Shown piece after piece: positions 18,886 through 26,906 of a DNA stretch of 64,000 bases (positions are counted from its first letter, which is position 1; each line of letters starts with the position of its first letter). The DNA is taken from positions 124,001 to 188,000 of the forward strand of contig NZ_JFJY01000003.1 of assembly GCF_002115785.1 (NCBI RefSeq), read 5' to 3'. Position numbers and translations under genes: made by a program. The notes under the pieces are model-generated. The model did no database searches. It was not told where the DNA came from and was given only the letters and a program-made list of their open reading frames with translations. This stretch comes from Thalassospira sp. MCCC 1A03138 (GTDB lineage Bacteria; Pseudomonadota; Alphaproteobacteria; Rhodospirillales; Thalassospiraceae).

Positions 18886-18973
18886 ATCGTCATTCCGGGC
18901 GAAGCGCAGCGCAGACCCGGAATCCATGCCCTGTTGAAAGAGGCTGGATTCCCAGCGTTGCGGGAATGACGAT
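18886..18973. repeat. Dispersed palindromic repeat (ATCGTCATTCC ... GGAATGACGAT)
   Basis: An 88-base element with perfect 11-base terminal inverted repeats, ATCGTCATTCC at 18886-18896 and GGAATGACGAT at 18963-18973. The interior has CGGGCGAAGCGCAGCGCAGA and a nested pair CCCGGAATCCA/TGGATTCCCAG. Elements of this build are scattered in many proteobacterial genomes and often give spurious translated ORFs. Only one copy is seen in this window. Confidence 0.8.
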
Positions 18974-19028
18974 CAGGTCGGGAGTACCTTGTCAGCGGGC
19001 CTTTTTTACCGGGGCGTTTTATCCATTA

Positions 19029-20003
19029 TCAGGCACAGCAGGCTTCGCTTTTGGCGCCTGACACGTCAATGCCATGACCAATTGCGCGCGCACAGAAATG
19101 CGGACGCAAACCCGACTTTTCAAACAGGCTTTCGATATCGTCCTGGCCGTCAAGGAATCCGCCCTGATGCACCAGAAGCGTCTTGATGCCTGCCGCCAGT
19201 CCACCCAGCACATCGGTATGGATCGTATCCCCCACCATCAGAACACGGTCCCGGCTGATATCCGGGTGACGACGCAGAACTTCATCAAATACGTGGCCAT
19301 AGGGCTTGCCAACGCAATCCGGTATCACGTTGCACCGATCCGCTGCCTTATGGGCGAAATATCCGGACTCAACGGACAGGAATGCCCCCATCGGCGCGCA
19401 GATATCGGGATTGCCGACCAGAATGGGGCGCGGATTGGCTGCAAGGCTTTCTTCCAGATGATTCTGCTGGATATCGGTCCAGTTTTCAGAATCTATAAGA
19501 ACAAAACCGTCAACCGCATCATAAAGCGCACGATCCGCACCAAGCGGTTCCACCCTGCCCGGCAGGATATCAAATGGCCAGTGAGCCGGCGCCATGGCCC
19601 CCCAATGAGACAGATCCCTGTAGGTTTCCATCATCGGGGCGACGAATTGCTGGCTGCTGATCAGGTTTGTCGTGTTGAAATCAAACCCGCGCCCGCGATG
19701 CCGTGCCAGAATTGCTTCGGCTGAACTCGATGCATCATTGGTGACAACGGCAAGTTTCTTTCCCGATTTCTGAAGGGTTGCCACCGTTTCGACCGCGCCG
19801 GGAATGGATTGCGCGCCGCTATTGAGCACACCGAAAGCATCAAACACGATCAGATCAAATTGATCCGCGATTTCCAGAAGGTTCCCGACATACTGTGTTT
19901 TCGCAGGAACAGATGCCGGATCAACCTGCGGCAAACGCGGGGCATATTGCAGATAAGCTGCAATTGCCTGCTCAAAGCTGAGCTTCGGGCGGTTGATACT
20001 CAT
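19029..20003 (-). CDS. HAD-superfamily class IIA hydrolase (TIGR01459-like)
   Basis: A 324-residue protein if started at MSINRPKLSF, where an AGGAG site lies 10 bases upstream; a longer frame reaches 20075 but has no ribosome site. HAD motif I is LIVFDAFGVLNSG with nucleophile D55; the second Asp of the usual DxD is Phe, as in the related DVWGVLH-type proteins. Motif II is LAVVTNDASSSAEA. Motif III and IV appear in VGKPYGHVFDEVL and RVLMVGDTIHTDVLGG. The fold resembles the NagD/4-nitrophenylphosphatase group with an alpha/beta cap. The substrate is unknown. It is monocistronic. Confidence 0.88.
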   Translation of the reverse strand: MSINRPKLSFEQAIAAYLQYAPRLPQVDPASVPAKTQYVGNLLEIADQFDLIVFDAFGVLNSGAQSIPGAVETVATLQKSGKKLAVVTNDASSSAEAILARHRGRGFDFNTTNLISSQQFVAPMMETYRDLSHWGAMAPAHWPFDILPGRVEPLGADRALYDAVDGFVLIDSENWTDIQQNHLEESLAANPRPILVGNPDICAPMGAFLSVESGYFAHKAADRCNVIPDCVGKPYGHVFDEVLRRHPDISRDRVLMVGDTIHTDVLGGLAAGIKTLLVHQGGFLDGQDDIESLFEKSGLRPHFCARAIGHGIDVSGAKSEACCA

Positions 20004-20488
20004 CTGTCCGTGTCTCCTGTCCGATAGAAAGCCATCCATGGATTGGTCTGAAAACGTCAATCCGGATATGTTCATATGAAAATCGTGATTGCTGTTGTAG
20101 CGGTTCCGCCCTCAATTGGAAAGCGATTGGTAATTTAATTAGCTATGCACTGAAAACATAGCAATAAACAACGAAGCAAATCTGTATTATGACGTTATTT
20201 AAGCGTTTTCGTTGCAAAAACATGACTTTCTGCGCTTTCCAGTCGCCAGCCATGCAAAAAACGCATTGGATTTCACAATCAACCGGGCGTAGTTTGCATT
20301 CACGAAATAAAAACGATGTATCGACTGGTTGATGCGAAGAAATGCAGATGATCATTTGGTACATATTAAGCAGACCGACACGTCAAACCAGTTAACTATT
20401 CCTTGATGGAATATCTTCGGTGAGCACATGCCGGTTATCTGAATGACAGCGCCAATTTGAAATTGGCCGGTTTGAAATAGGTGATGAA
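20004..20488. promoter_or_regulatory. AT-rich divergent intergenic region upstream of the DUF1127 gene
   Basis: This 485-base region separates the HAD gene and the DUF1127 gene and has no supported ORF. It contains the inverted repeat GCTATG/CATAGC (20142-20162). It also has a perfect 17-base palindrome GCCAATTT-G-AAATTGGC at 20451-20467, ending 21 bases before the DUF1127 start codon. An AGGTGA site lies between that palindrome and the ATG. The palindrome could act as an operator or as an RNA hairpin just before the ribosome site. Confidence 0.45.
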
Positions 20489-20647
20489 ATGATCGTAACC
20501 AAGATTTTTGCTTTCCTGCGCGCCCTTCGTGTTCAGTACCAGACCCAGACTGCGCTCCGTAAACTTGATGCACGTGAGCTGGCAGATATCGGCCTGAACC
20601 GTGACATGATTGATGATGTCGCACATCGCGTTGCTTTCGGTCGCTAA
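20489..20647 (+). CDS. DUF1127 domain microprotein
   Basis: A 52-residue basic protein starting MIVTKIFAFLRALRVQYQTQ and ending with the DUF1127 signature LRKLDARELADIGLNRDMID. DUF1127 proteins of about 45-70 residues are abundant in Alphaproteobacteria. Work in Agrobacterium and Rhodobacter links short members to phosphate and carbon metabolism and to RNA turnover or small-RNA regulation; no enzymatic activity is known. The gene has an AGGTGA site, a palindrome in its leader and its own terminator, so it forms a single-gene unit. It is too short for usual gene-length cut-offs and would be easily missed. Confidence 0.88.
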   Translation: MIVTKIFAFLRALRVQYQTQTALRKLDARELADIGLNRDMIDDVAHRVAFGR

Positions 20648-20669
20648 GCCAGACCGTAGCCGTCCAAAG

Positions 20670-20700
20670 AAAAGCCCCGGCATTGATTGCCGGGGCTTTT
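20670..20700. terminator. Bidirectional terminator between the DUF1127 gene and matB
   Basis: The perfect stem AAAAGCCCCGGCA/TGCCGGGGCTTTT has A and T runs on both sides and serves the two convergent genes. Confidence 0.92.
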
Positions 20701-20751
20701 CCTGTTTTCGGGATAATGCGCTGACAGGGCAAGCTGTCCCCTCGCCCCGTT

Positions 20752-22266
20752 TTAGTTGGCAAATATGGCTTTGTAATCCTCGCGCAGGATATTCTTCTGT
20801 ACTTTTCCCATCGCATTACGCGGAAGTTCGGACACGAAGAAAACGCGCTTGGGCACTTTGAAATTGGCAAGCTGCCCCTTGATCGCATTCACCACATCGT
20901 CTTCGGACAGTTTATCGCTGCCCCGCACAATCACGGCGACAACCGCTTCGCCGAAATCCGGATGCGCGACACCGATCACGGCACTTTCGACAACACCATC
21001 CATCTTGTCGATGACCGTTTCGATTTCTTTGGGGTAAACATTAAACCCGCCGGAAATCACAAGATCCTTGGCGCGACCAACGATATGGACATATCCCTTG
21101 GCATCGATTTTCGCGATGTCACCAGTAATGAAGAACCCGTCTTCGCGGAATTCCTCGGCCGTCTTTTCCGGCATTTGCCAGTATCCGGCAAAAACGTTCG
21201 GGCCGCGTGCTTCCAGAACGCCGATCTCGTCGATTCCAAGCACGTTACCCTTTTCATCACAGACCCGGACTTCCACATCTGGCAGGGCCGGGCCGACCGT
21301 ATGCACGATCCGCTCGCCATTGAGCGGATTGGACGTTGCCATTCCCATTTCAGTCATGCCGTAGCGTTCCAGCAGCGCCTTGCCGGTCCGTTCCCTGAAG
21401 GCGACAAATGTTTCGGGCAGCAAGGGGGCCGATCCCGAAATGAACAGTCGCATGCCGGATGTCACATCGGCATTGAAATCATCACCAGATAACAGCCGGA
21501 CATAGAATGTCGGCACCCCCATCATGACGGTGCTGCGCGGAAGCAGCGCCATGACCTGATCGCGATCGAACTTCGGCAGGAAGAACATTTTCGATCCCGA
21601 CAGCATCACGCAATGACACGCAATGAAAAGCCCGTGCGTATGGAAAATCGGAAGCGCGTGCAAAAGAACGTCGTCCGGACCAAAGCCCCAAAGCTTTTCC
21701 AGGGTCGCGGCATTTGACCACAAATTGGTCTGGGTCATCATGGCGCCCTTTGGCTTGCCCGTCGTGCCAGAGGTATAGAGAATGGCGGCAAGTTCATCAT
21801 CAGCACAGGCAACCGGAGCAAATTCGGCTGGGAAATCCGCCGCCTGACTGATCAGCGTCCCCTCGCCCGATGTGCCAAGTGTTAAAACCTTTTCAACGCG
21901 CTGTGCGTCGGCAATTGCCGTTACCTCGTCTTCACGATGCGGCTGGCAGACAAAAATGACCGGTGCCGCGTTCCCCATGAAATAGGCAAGTTCACCTGCC
22001 TGATATGCGGTATTCAGCGGCAGATAGACCAGACCCGCGCGGATACAACCCAGATAAAGGAACAGGGCTTCGGGTGATTTATCCACCTGAACCGCGACGC
22101 GATCACCTTTTTGGGCACCAAGGGCCGTCAAAAGCCCGGCAATACGTGCGGATGCCGCATCGGCATCACCGTAGCTGTATGTTGTGCCCTCTGCCGTTTC
22201 GATCAGGACCTTGGACAGGTCGGATGGAAAACGGCTTTGTATGCGCATGAAAAGGCTGTTGGTCAC
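20752..22266 (-). CDS. matB: Malonyl-CoA synthetase (acyl-CoA synthetase family)
   Basis: An ATP-dependent AMP-forming ligase of 504 residues. The GTG at 22266 is preferred: a GGGAAG site lies upstream and the product begins MTNSLFMRIQSRF as in MatB proteins; a frame reaching 22341 lacks support. The AMP-binding loop TSGTTGKPKG is at 165-174. The segment RYGMTEMGMATSNPLNGERI followed by GPALPDVEVRV matches the MatB subgroup that activates malonate and methylmalonate. The C-terminal catalytic lysine lies in PRNAMGKVQKN. No malonyl-CoA decarboxylase gene (matA) is adjacent, which leaves other small dicarboxylates possible. Confidence 0.82.
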   Translation of the reverse strand: MTNSLFMRIQSRFPSDLSKVLIETAEGTTYSYGDADAASARIAGLLTALGAQKGDRVAVQVDKSPEALFLYLGCIRAGLVYLPLNTAYQAGELAYFMGNAAPVIFVCQPHREDEVTAIADAQRVEKVLTLGTSGEGTLISQAADFPAEFAPVACADDELAAILYTSGTTGKPKGAMMTQTNLWSNAATLEKLWGFGPDDVLLHALPIFHTHGLFIACHCVMLSGSKMFFLPKFDRDQVMALLPRSTVMMGVPTFYVRLLSGDDFNADVTSGMRLFISGSAPLLPETFVAFRERTGKALLERYGMTEMGMATSNPLNGERIVHTVGPALPDVEVRVCDEKGNVLGIDEIGVLEARGPNVFAGYWQMPEKTAEEFREDGFFITGDIAKIDAKGYVHIVGRAKDLVISGGFNVYPKEIETVIDKMDGVVESAVIGVAHPDFGEAVVAVIVRGSDKLSEDDVVNAIKGQLANFKVPKRVFFVSELPRNAMGKVQKNILREDYKAIFAN

Positions 22267-22391
22267 GGCGTATCTTCCCTGTTTTCGGATCTTGTACCGG
22301 GCGTTCATGCTGCCCGTGTCATAACGGGCAGCATAGTGCACACAAGAATATCCGCAAACAAGTACTGTTTTACCGCTATGGCCGGTTGTGA

Positions 22392-23558
22392 TCAGCCGAC
22401 CTGCGGAAATTCGCCATCAATGAACGGGAATGTTTCGCCAACCGTCACCAGCAATTCCGGGTAAAACCCGTTGAAATGGGTGGCGAGTGCGTTGCTGTAA
22501 GCCCCGATATGCCCAAATTCGATCCAGTCCCCTTCGCGGATGTCTGCGGGCAGAGTCACCGTTGCCGGAAGCACATCCATATTGTCGCAGGTCGGACCAT
22601 AGATCGTGAAGTCGAGGGTATCGGTTTCGTTGAAATCGCCGCCAATTCGCATCGGCCGGACCGGGAAGCGCAACTGCCCGGTAACAGCTTCGGAAAGGCT
22701 GCCATATACACCGTCATTGATGAAGAGCTGGTCTTCCTTGCGCAGGTGTACCTGCGTGATCAGTGACACGCCACTCGACACCAGTGCTCGGCCCGGCTCG
22801 CACATAAAGGTGGTATCAGGCAGGCCAAGCCAGCGGATGCAATCCTTGATTTCCTCCATGAAGACCTCAAGCCCCGGTGCGCGCTGGTTCATATACTGGC
22901 CGGGGAACCCGCCACCCACATCGATATAGCGAACTTTGACCCCGGAAAAATCGACAACCTGCCGGATCAGTTCAACAGCAATGCGATACCCGTTCGGCGT
23001 CGTGCATTGCGAACCGACATGGAAACAAAGCCCGGCGGCATAGCCGTATCCATCGACCTTTTTCAAAAGTTCCGATGCCGTCATCGGACGTGCACCGAAT
23101 TTTGCCGAAAGGTTATAGGCCGCCCCTGCCGGCGGGGTTGCCAGGCGAACATGAATGACCAGATCGGTCTCTCCGTCGGTTTCAGCGCGGACTTTTTCAA
23201 GTTCATCCTCGGTATCGATCACGTAATGCTTCACGCCGAAAACGCGGTGCGCACTGCGAATGGCGTCCCGGCTTTTGACCGGATGCATGAAATAGACATT
23301 CATTCCCGGAAACTGGCGACGGACAAGGGCAATTTCCTCGGGCGATGCGGTATCGAAATGGCGAACACCGCCTTCGTGCAGGTAGCGCATGATTTCCGGA
23401 TGCGGATTGCATTTGACTGCATAAAGGACATTGCCCGGGAACATGTCGACAAACCGTTTGGCCGATTCACGCAGGATGTCGGGGCGCAGGCAGTAAACCG
23501 GATAAGAAGGCTTAAGTTCACGGACAACATCAAACGTCGTGTCGAAATGGCGCGGCAT
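22392..23558 (-). CDS. Ornithine/lysine decarboxylase, eukaryotic-type (group IV PLP)
   Basis: This enzyme decarboxylates ornithine (possibly also lysine) to putrescine or cadaverine. The 388-residue form starting MPRHFDTTFD has an AAGGGG ribosome site 8 bases upstream; the longer frame to 23603 does not. The alanine-racemase-fold barrel carries the PLP lysine K49 in LYAVKCNPHPEI. Further hallmarks are HVGSQC, GGGFPGQY, CEPGRALVSSG, and the C-terminal GPTCDNMDV. The latter cysteine motif is typical of ornithine/lysine decarboxylases rather than of diaminopimelate decarboxylase. It is divergent from an aldehyde dehydrogenase gene, and the two share a palindromic promoter region. Confidence 0.88.
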   Translation of the reverse strand: MPRHFDTTFDVVRELKPSYPVYCLRPDILRESAKRFVDMFPGNVLYAVKCNPHPEIMRYLHEGGVRHFDTASPEEIALVRRQFPGMNVYFMHPVKSRDAIRSAHRVFGVKHYVIDTEDELEKVRAETDGETDLVIHVRLATPPAGAAYNLSAKFGARPMTASELLKKVDGYGYAAGLCFHVGSQCTTPNGYRIAVELIRQVVDFSGVKVRYIDVGGGFPGQYMNQRAPGLEVFMEEIKDCIRWLGLPDTTFMCEPGRALVSSGVSLITQVHLRKEDQLFINDGVYGSLSEAVTGQLRFPVRPMRIGGDFNETDTLDFTIYGPTCDNMDVLPATVTLPADIREGDWIEFGHIGAYSNALATHFNGFYPELLVTVGETFPFIDGEFPQVG

Positions 23559-23721
23559 GGGTATCCCCTTGTCCTTACGGAATTGTATCTGTGGCGCATT
23601 CACAATCGCGAATGCAGCCAGTGTTCATTTAGGGTCATGACTCTAACCCTATCAATCCTGCTCCTGACTGTCATGCCTAACATGGTGAAAGGACCTTGCC
23701 TTTCCGGTATCGGGTCGATAA

Positions 23722-23735
23722 ATTGGTAAACCAAT
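23722..23735. promoter_or_regulatory. Palindrome ATTGGT-AA-ACCAAT in the decarboxylase/dehydrogenase divergent promoter
   Basis: A perfect 6+6 inverted repeat with a two-base centre, 70 bases before the aldehyde dehydrogenase start. The half-site TTGGT/ACCAA is characteristic of GntR-family FadR/PdhR-like operators (established for those regulators). No GntR gene is in the window. Confidence 0.5.
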
Positions 23736-23804
23736 ACCGAATAACCACTTATTTTGCGATGCAGCCGGAAAACGGGCGCGCAGCTATATGACAGGGAGCC
23801 TGAA

Positions 23805-25292
23805 ATGTCTATCGAACCCGTGCTTGATCCCCATAAACTGGTCAAGGAACTTGATGGCCGTCACCTGATCGACGGGGAACTTGTACCAGCCAAAAATGGC
23901 AAGAATTTCGACGTCCTGAACCCGGCAACCGGCAAGGTCATTGCGCAGGCTGCCGAAGGTGATGCCGATGACGTCGATTTCGCGGTTTCGGTTGCAAAGA
24001 AGGCCCAGAAGGATTGGGCCAACCGCCCTGCCCGCGAACGCGGCAAACTGGTAGCGGAATGCGGACGTATCCTGACCCAGCATGTCGAGGAACTCGGCCG
24101 TCTGGTCGCGCTTGAATCAGGCAAGGCCCTGCGGACCGAGAGCCGGGTCGAGGCATCGGTTCTTGCCGACATGTTTACCTTCTTCGGTGGCCTTGCCTCG
24201 GAACTGAAGGGCGAAACCATTCCGTTCAACCCGAACATGATGACCCTGACAACACGTGAACCGGTTGGCGTTGTCGGTGCGATCATTCCCTGGAACGTGC
24301 CGCTGCTCCTGATGGCGATCAAGGTTGCCCCGGCATTGGTTGCGGGTAATACCGTTGTCGTTAAATCCGCCGAAGACACCCCCTTTACCGTCCTTCGCGT
24401 CTGCCAGATCATGCAGCAGATCCTGCCAAAGGGTGTTCTGAATATCCTTTCCGGTTTTGGTCCGGGATGCGGCGGTCCGCTGGTGGCGCATAAGGATGTC
24501 AAAAAGGTTTCCTTTACCGGATCGGTCGAAACCGGTCGTACGGTTTACCGCGCAGCGGCCGAAAAACTGATCCCGGTCACGCTGGAACTGGGTGGCAAAT
24601 CCCCGATGATCGTGATGGATGATGCCGATCTGGAAAAGGCCATCGCAGGCGCCATTGGCGGCATGCGCTTTACCCGTCAGGGCCAGAGCTGCACGGCATC
24701 GTCGCGCATTCTGGTTCATGAAAGCCTGCATGACGAGTTTGTCAGTCGTCTTCTGGCCAAGGTCAACACCCTTAAAATGGGTGATCCGCTGGACGAGGAA
24801 ACCGATATCGGCACCATCATCAATCGCAAACAGCGCGACAAGGTGTGCGGTTATATCGAGATTGGCGAACAGGAAGGTGCGACCAAAAACGAACTCAGCG
24901 CCCTTCCGACTGATCCGGCACTTGCCGATGGCATGTTTGTCCGTCCGGTCGTCTTTACCAATGTCAAACCCGATGCGCGGATTGCCCGCGAAGAAATTTT
25001 TGGCCCCGTTGCCTGTGTGTTCAGGTTCAAAACCTTTGACGAGGCGATCGAGCTTGCCAATGACAGCGACTTTGGCCTTGCCGCAACCGTCTGGACCAAG
25101 GACCTTAAAACCGCACTGACGGCGACCAAGCGGCTTGAAGCGGGCTTTGTTCAGGTCAACCAGAACCTTGTCGTGCAGCCAAACCTGTCATATGGCGGCG
25201 TCAAGCTTTCGGGACTTGGCAAGGAAGCATCGCTTGAAAGCATGCTTGAGCATTTCACGCACAAGAAAACCATCATCATGAATATGGAATAA
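23805..25292 (+). CDS. NAD(P)-dependent aldehyde dehydrogenase
   Basis: A 495-residue cytosolic aldehyde dehydrogenase. The general base is E261 in VTLELGGKSP and the nucleophile is C296 in RQGQSCTASSR. The cofactor segment reads IIPWNVPLLLM and FTGSVETGR. The ATG at 23805 has a GGGAG site; the frame open to 23754 is an unsupported extension. It is not methylmalonate semialdehyde dehydrogenase, which has a different active-site context and CoA-binding features. Divergence from the ornithine decarboxylase gene suggests a role in polyamine breakdown, such as oxidation of aminobutyraldehyde (inference only). Followed by a strong terminator. Confidence 0.88.
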   Translation: MSIEPVLDPHKLVKELDGRHLIDGELVPAKNGKNFDVLNPATGKVIAQAAEGDADDVDFAVSVAKKAQKDWANRPARERGKLVAECGRILTQHVEELGRLVALESGKALRTESRVEASVLADMFTFFGGLASELKGETIPFNPNMMTLTTREPVGVVGAIIPWNVPLLLMAIKVAPALVAGNTVVVKSAEDTPFTVLRVCQIMQQILPKGVLNILSGFGPGCGGPLVAHKDVKKVSFTGSVETGRTVYRAAAEKLIPVTLELGGKSPMIVMDDADLEKAIAGAIGGMRFTRQGQSCTASSRILVHESLHDEFVSRLLAKVNTLKMGDPLDEETDIGTIINRKQRDKVCGYIEIGEQEGATKNELSALPTDPALADGMFVRPVVFTNVKPDARIAREEIFGPVACVFRFKTFDEAIELANDSDFGLAATVWTKDLKTALTATKRLEAGFVQVNQNLVVQPNLSYGGVKLSGLGKEASLESMLEHFTHKKTIIMNME

Positions 25293-25314
25293 CCCTGCGC
25301 GCGTTCCCAAACCG

Positions 25315-25347
25315 GCCGGGTTGCAAATGTTGCAACCCGGCTTTTTT
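25315..25347 (+). terminator. Terminator after the aldehyde dehydrogenase
   Basis: The perfect stem GCCGGGTTGCAA/TTGCAACCCGGC (loop ATG) is followed by six T. Confidence 0.94.
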
Positions 25348-25420
25348 GTTTGCAAACTTGACCTTGCGCGCCTAATCCGCAAAGCTGCGTCACGATTAAC
25401 GATCCATAACCCGAAAGAAC

Positions 25421-25525
25421 ATGGCTATGTCTGCTTGCCTTGACATCCTCGCATCGCATCCCCGTCCGACGCTTCGTGCCGGTGCGATGGCCATGATTAT
25501 CGGGATTTCCGCCCTGCGAATGTGA
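25421..25525 (+). CDS. Possible 34-residue leader peptide upstream of threonine dehydratase
   Basis: A short frame ATG to TGA encodes MAMSACLDILASHPRPTLRA followed by GAMAMIIGISALRM. It contains four Ile and four Leu codons, with II-G-I clustered near the end, and only a weak GAAAG ribosome site. It overlaps an inverted repeat CATCGCA/TGCGATG (25453-25489) and is followed three bases later by a perfect 22-base palindrome. The arrangement recalls a transcription attenuator before an isoleucine-biosynthesis gene, but no T-run follows the second hairpin. Coding status is uncertain. Confidence 0.3.
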   Translation: MAMSACLDILASHPRPTLRAGAMAMIIGISALRM

Positions 25526-25527
25526 TC

Positions 25528-25549
25528 CCTGTCATCCGCGGATGACAGG
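25528..25549. promoter_or_regulatory. Perfect 22-base palindrome upstream of threonine dehydratase
   Basis: The arms CCTGTCATCCG and CGGATGACAGG are exact complements with no spacer, about 85 bases before the ilvA-type start codon. It could be a dimeric regulator site or an RNA hairpin with a CGCG loop. Confidence 0.5.
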
Positions 25550-25634
25550 CTTGGTTAAACATCCGAATTTTGCCCACACATGATAAAATGCCAGCACGCC
25601 ATATATAAAGGTGACTGGCCGCAGGAGTATGGAA

Positions 25635-26855
25635 ATGACCGTTTCCTATCACGACATCGTACGCGCATCCGGCTTGCTCGAAGGTATCGTCAGCAAAACG
25701 CCATTGGTAAAATCGCAAACACTTTCAAATATTTGCGAGGCCGAAGTTCACCTGAAACTTGAAAACCTGCAATATACGGCATCCTTCAAGGAGCGCGGCG
25801 CCTATGTCAAACTTGCCAGCCTGACGCCCGAAGAACGTGCCAAAGGCGTCATTGCCGTATCGGCAGGCAATCATGCACAGGGTGTCGCCTATAACGCCAA
25901 ACGACTTGGCATTCCGGCAACCATTGTCATGCCGAAAAACACGCCTTTTACCAAAGTCCGTCACACCCGTTCACACGGGGCGGAAGTTGTCCTTGAAGGC
26001 AGTGTTTTCGCCGAAAGCCTTGAAGCCGCATCGAAAATTCAGGAAGAACGCGGCCTGACCTTTGTTCACCCGTTCGATGATCCGCATATCATTGCCGGTC
26101 AGGGGACTGTCGGGCTTGAAATCCTTAATGATGGGGCTGACATCGACACCATTATCGTCCCCATTGGCGGCGGCGGCCTCGCGGCCGGTATTGTTACGGC
26201 CATCAAGGCCCGACGTCCTGATATTGAGGTGATCGGGGTCGAGACCAAGCTTTATCCTTCGATGTATGAAGGCATCAAGGGCCTGCCGCTTTCGGGCGGT
26301 GGCGTGACGATTGCCGAAGGCATTGCGGTCAAGCAGCCCGGCGGCCTTACCCTCGAAATCTGCAAGGAAAAGCTTGATGATGTGCTGCTGGTAGAGGAAA
26401 GCTCGATCGAGCGTGCCATTCAGATGCTGATCGAGATCGAGAAAACCGTTGTCGAGGGTGCTGGTGCGGCACCGCTTGCGGCCCTGCTTGACCATCATGA
26501 GCGTTTCAGGGGCAAGAAGGTTTGCATGATTGTTAGTGGCGGCAACATCGATACACGCCTTCTGGCACAGGTCCTGATGCGCGGTATGGCGCGCGAAGGC
26601 CGCCTTGTCCGCGTGCGCATCGAAATCCCCGATGTCCCGGGCGCACTGGCAACCATTAGCGCCCTGATCGGTGACGCCGAAGCCAACATCATCGAAGTGT
26701 ATCATCAGCGTCACTTCTATGATGTGCCGGCAAAGCAGACCGACGTCGACATGGTGCTGGAGGTCAGAGACACCTCGCACGCAGAACAGGTGATTACAAA
26801 ACTGACAGGTGCCGGATTTGGCAGTCGCCTTCTGGGCAACACATCGCTTGATTAA
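25635..26855 (+). CDS. ilvA: Threonine ammonia-lyase with C-terminal ACT domain
   Basis: This PLP enzyme deaminates threonine to 2-oxobutanoate, the first step of isoleucine synthesis or a catabolic step. The ATG at 25635 has GGAG with a 7-base spacer and gives 406 residues. The PLP lysine is K52 in TASFKERGAY; the phosphate-binding loop is SAGNHAQGVAY. The glycine-rich cofactor loop is PIGGGGLAAG. A single ACT domain occupies about residues 325-406 (VRIEIPDVPGALATISALIG). This is the short, about 400-residue type (TdcB-plus-ACT), not the 500-residue E. coli IlvA with two ACT-like domains. Whether it is biosynthetic or degradative cannot be decided from sequence alone. Confidence 0.9.
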   Translation: MTVSYHDIVRASGLLEGIVSKTPLVKSQTLSNICEAEVHLKLENLQYTASFKERGAYVKLASLTPEERAKGVIAVSAGNHAQGVAYNAKRLGIPATIVMPKNTPFTKVRHTRSHGAEVVLEGSVFAESLEAASKIQEERGLTFVHPFDDPHIIAGQGTVGLEILNDGADIDTIIVPIGGGGLAAGIVTAIKARRPDIEVIGVETKLYPSMYEGIKGLPLSGGGVTIAEGIAVKQPGGLTLEICKEKLDDVLLVEESSIERAIQMLIEIEKTVVEGAGAAPLAALLDHHERFRGKKVCMIVSGGNIDTRLLAQVLMRGMAREGRLVRVRIEIPDVPGALATISALIGDAEANIIEVYHQRHFYDVPAKQTDVDMVLEVRDTSHAEQVITKLTGAGFGSRLLGNTSLD

Positions 26856-26906
26856 AAGCATCCGGTAAAAGCGTCAGGGCCAGCGACAATGCCGTTGGCC
26901 CTTTGA

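Noticed and set aside
18530-19061. Open frames on the plus strand after hemB, one ending in a sequence like RHSGRSAAQTRNP...GWIPSVAGMT
   Set aside because: That peptide is the well-known spurious translation of the dispersed palindromic repeat; the rest has no motif.
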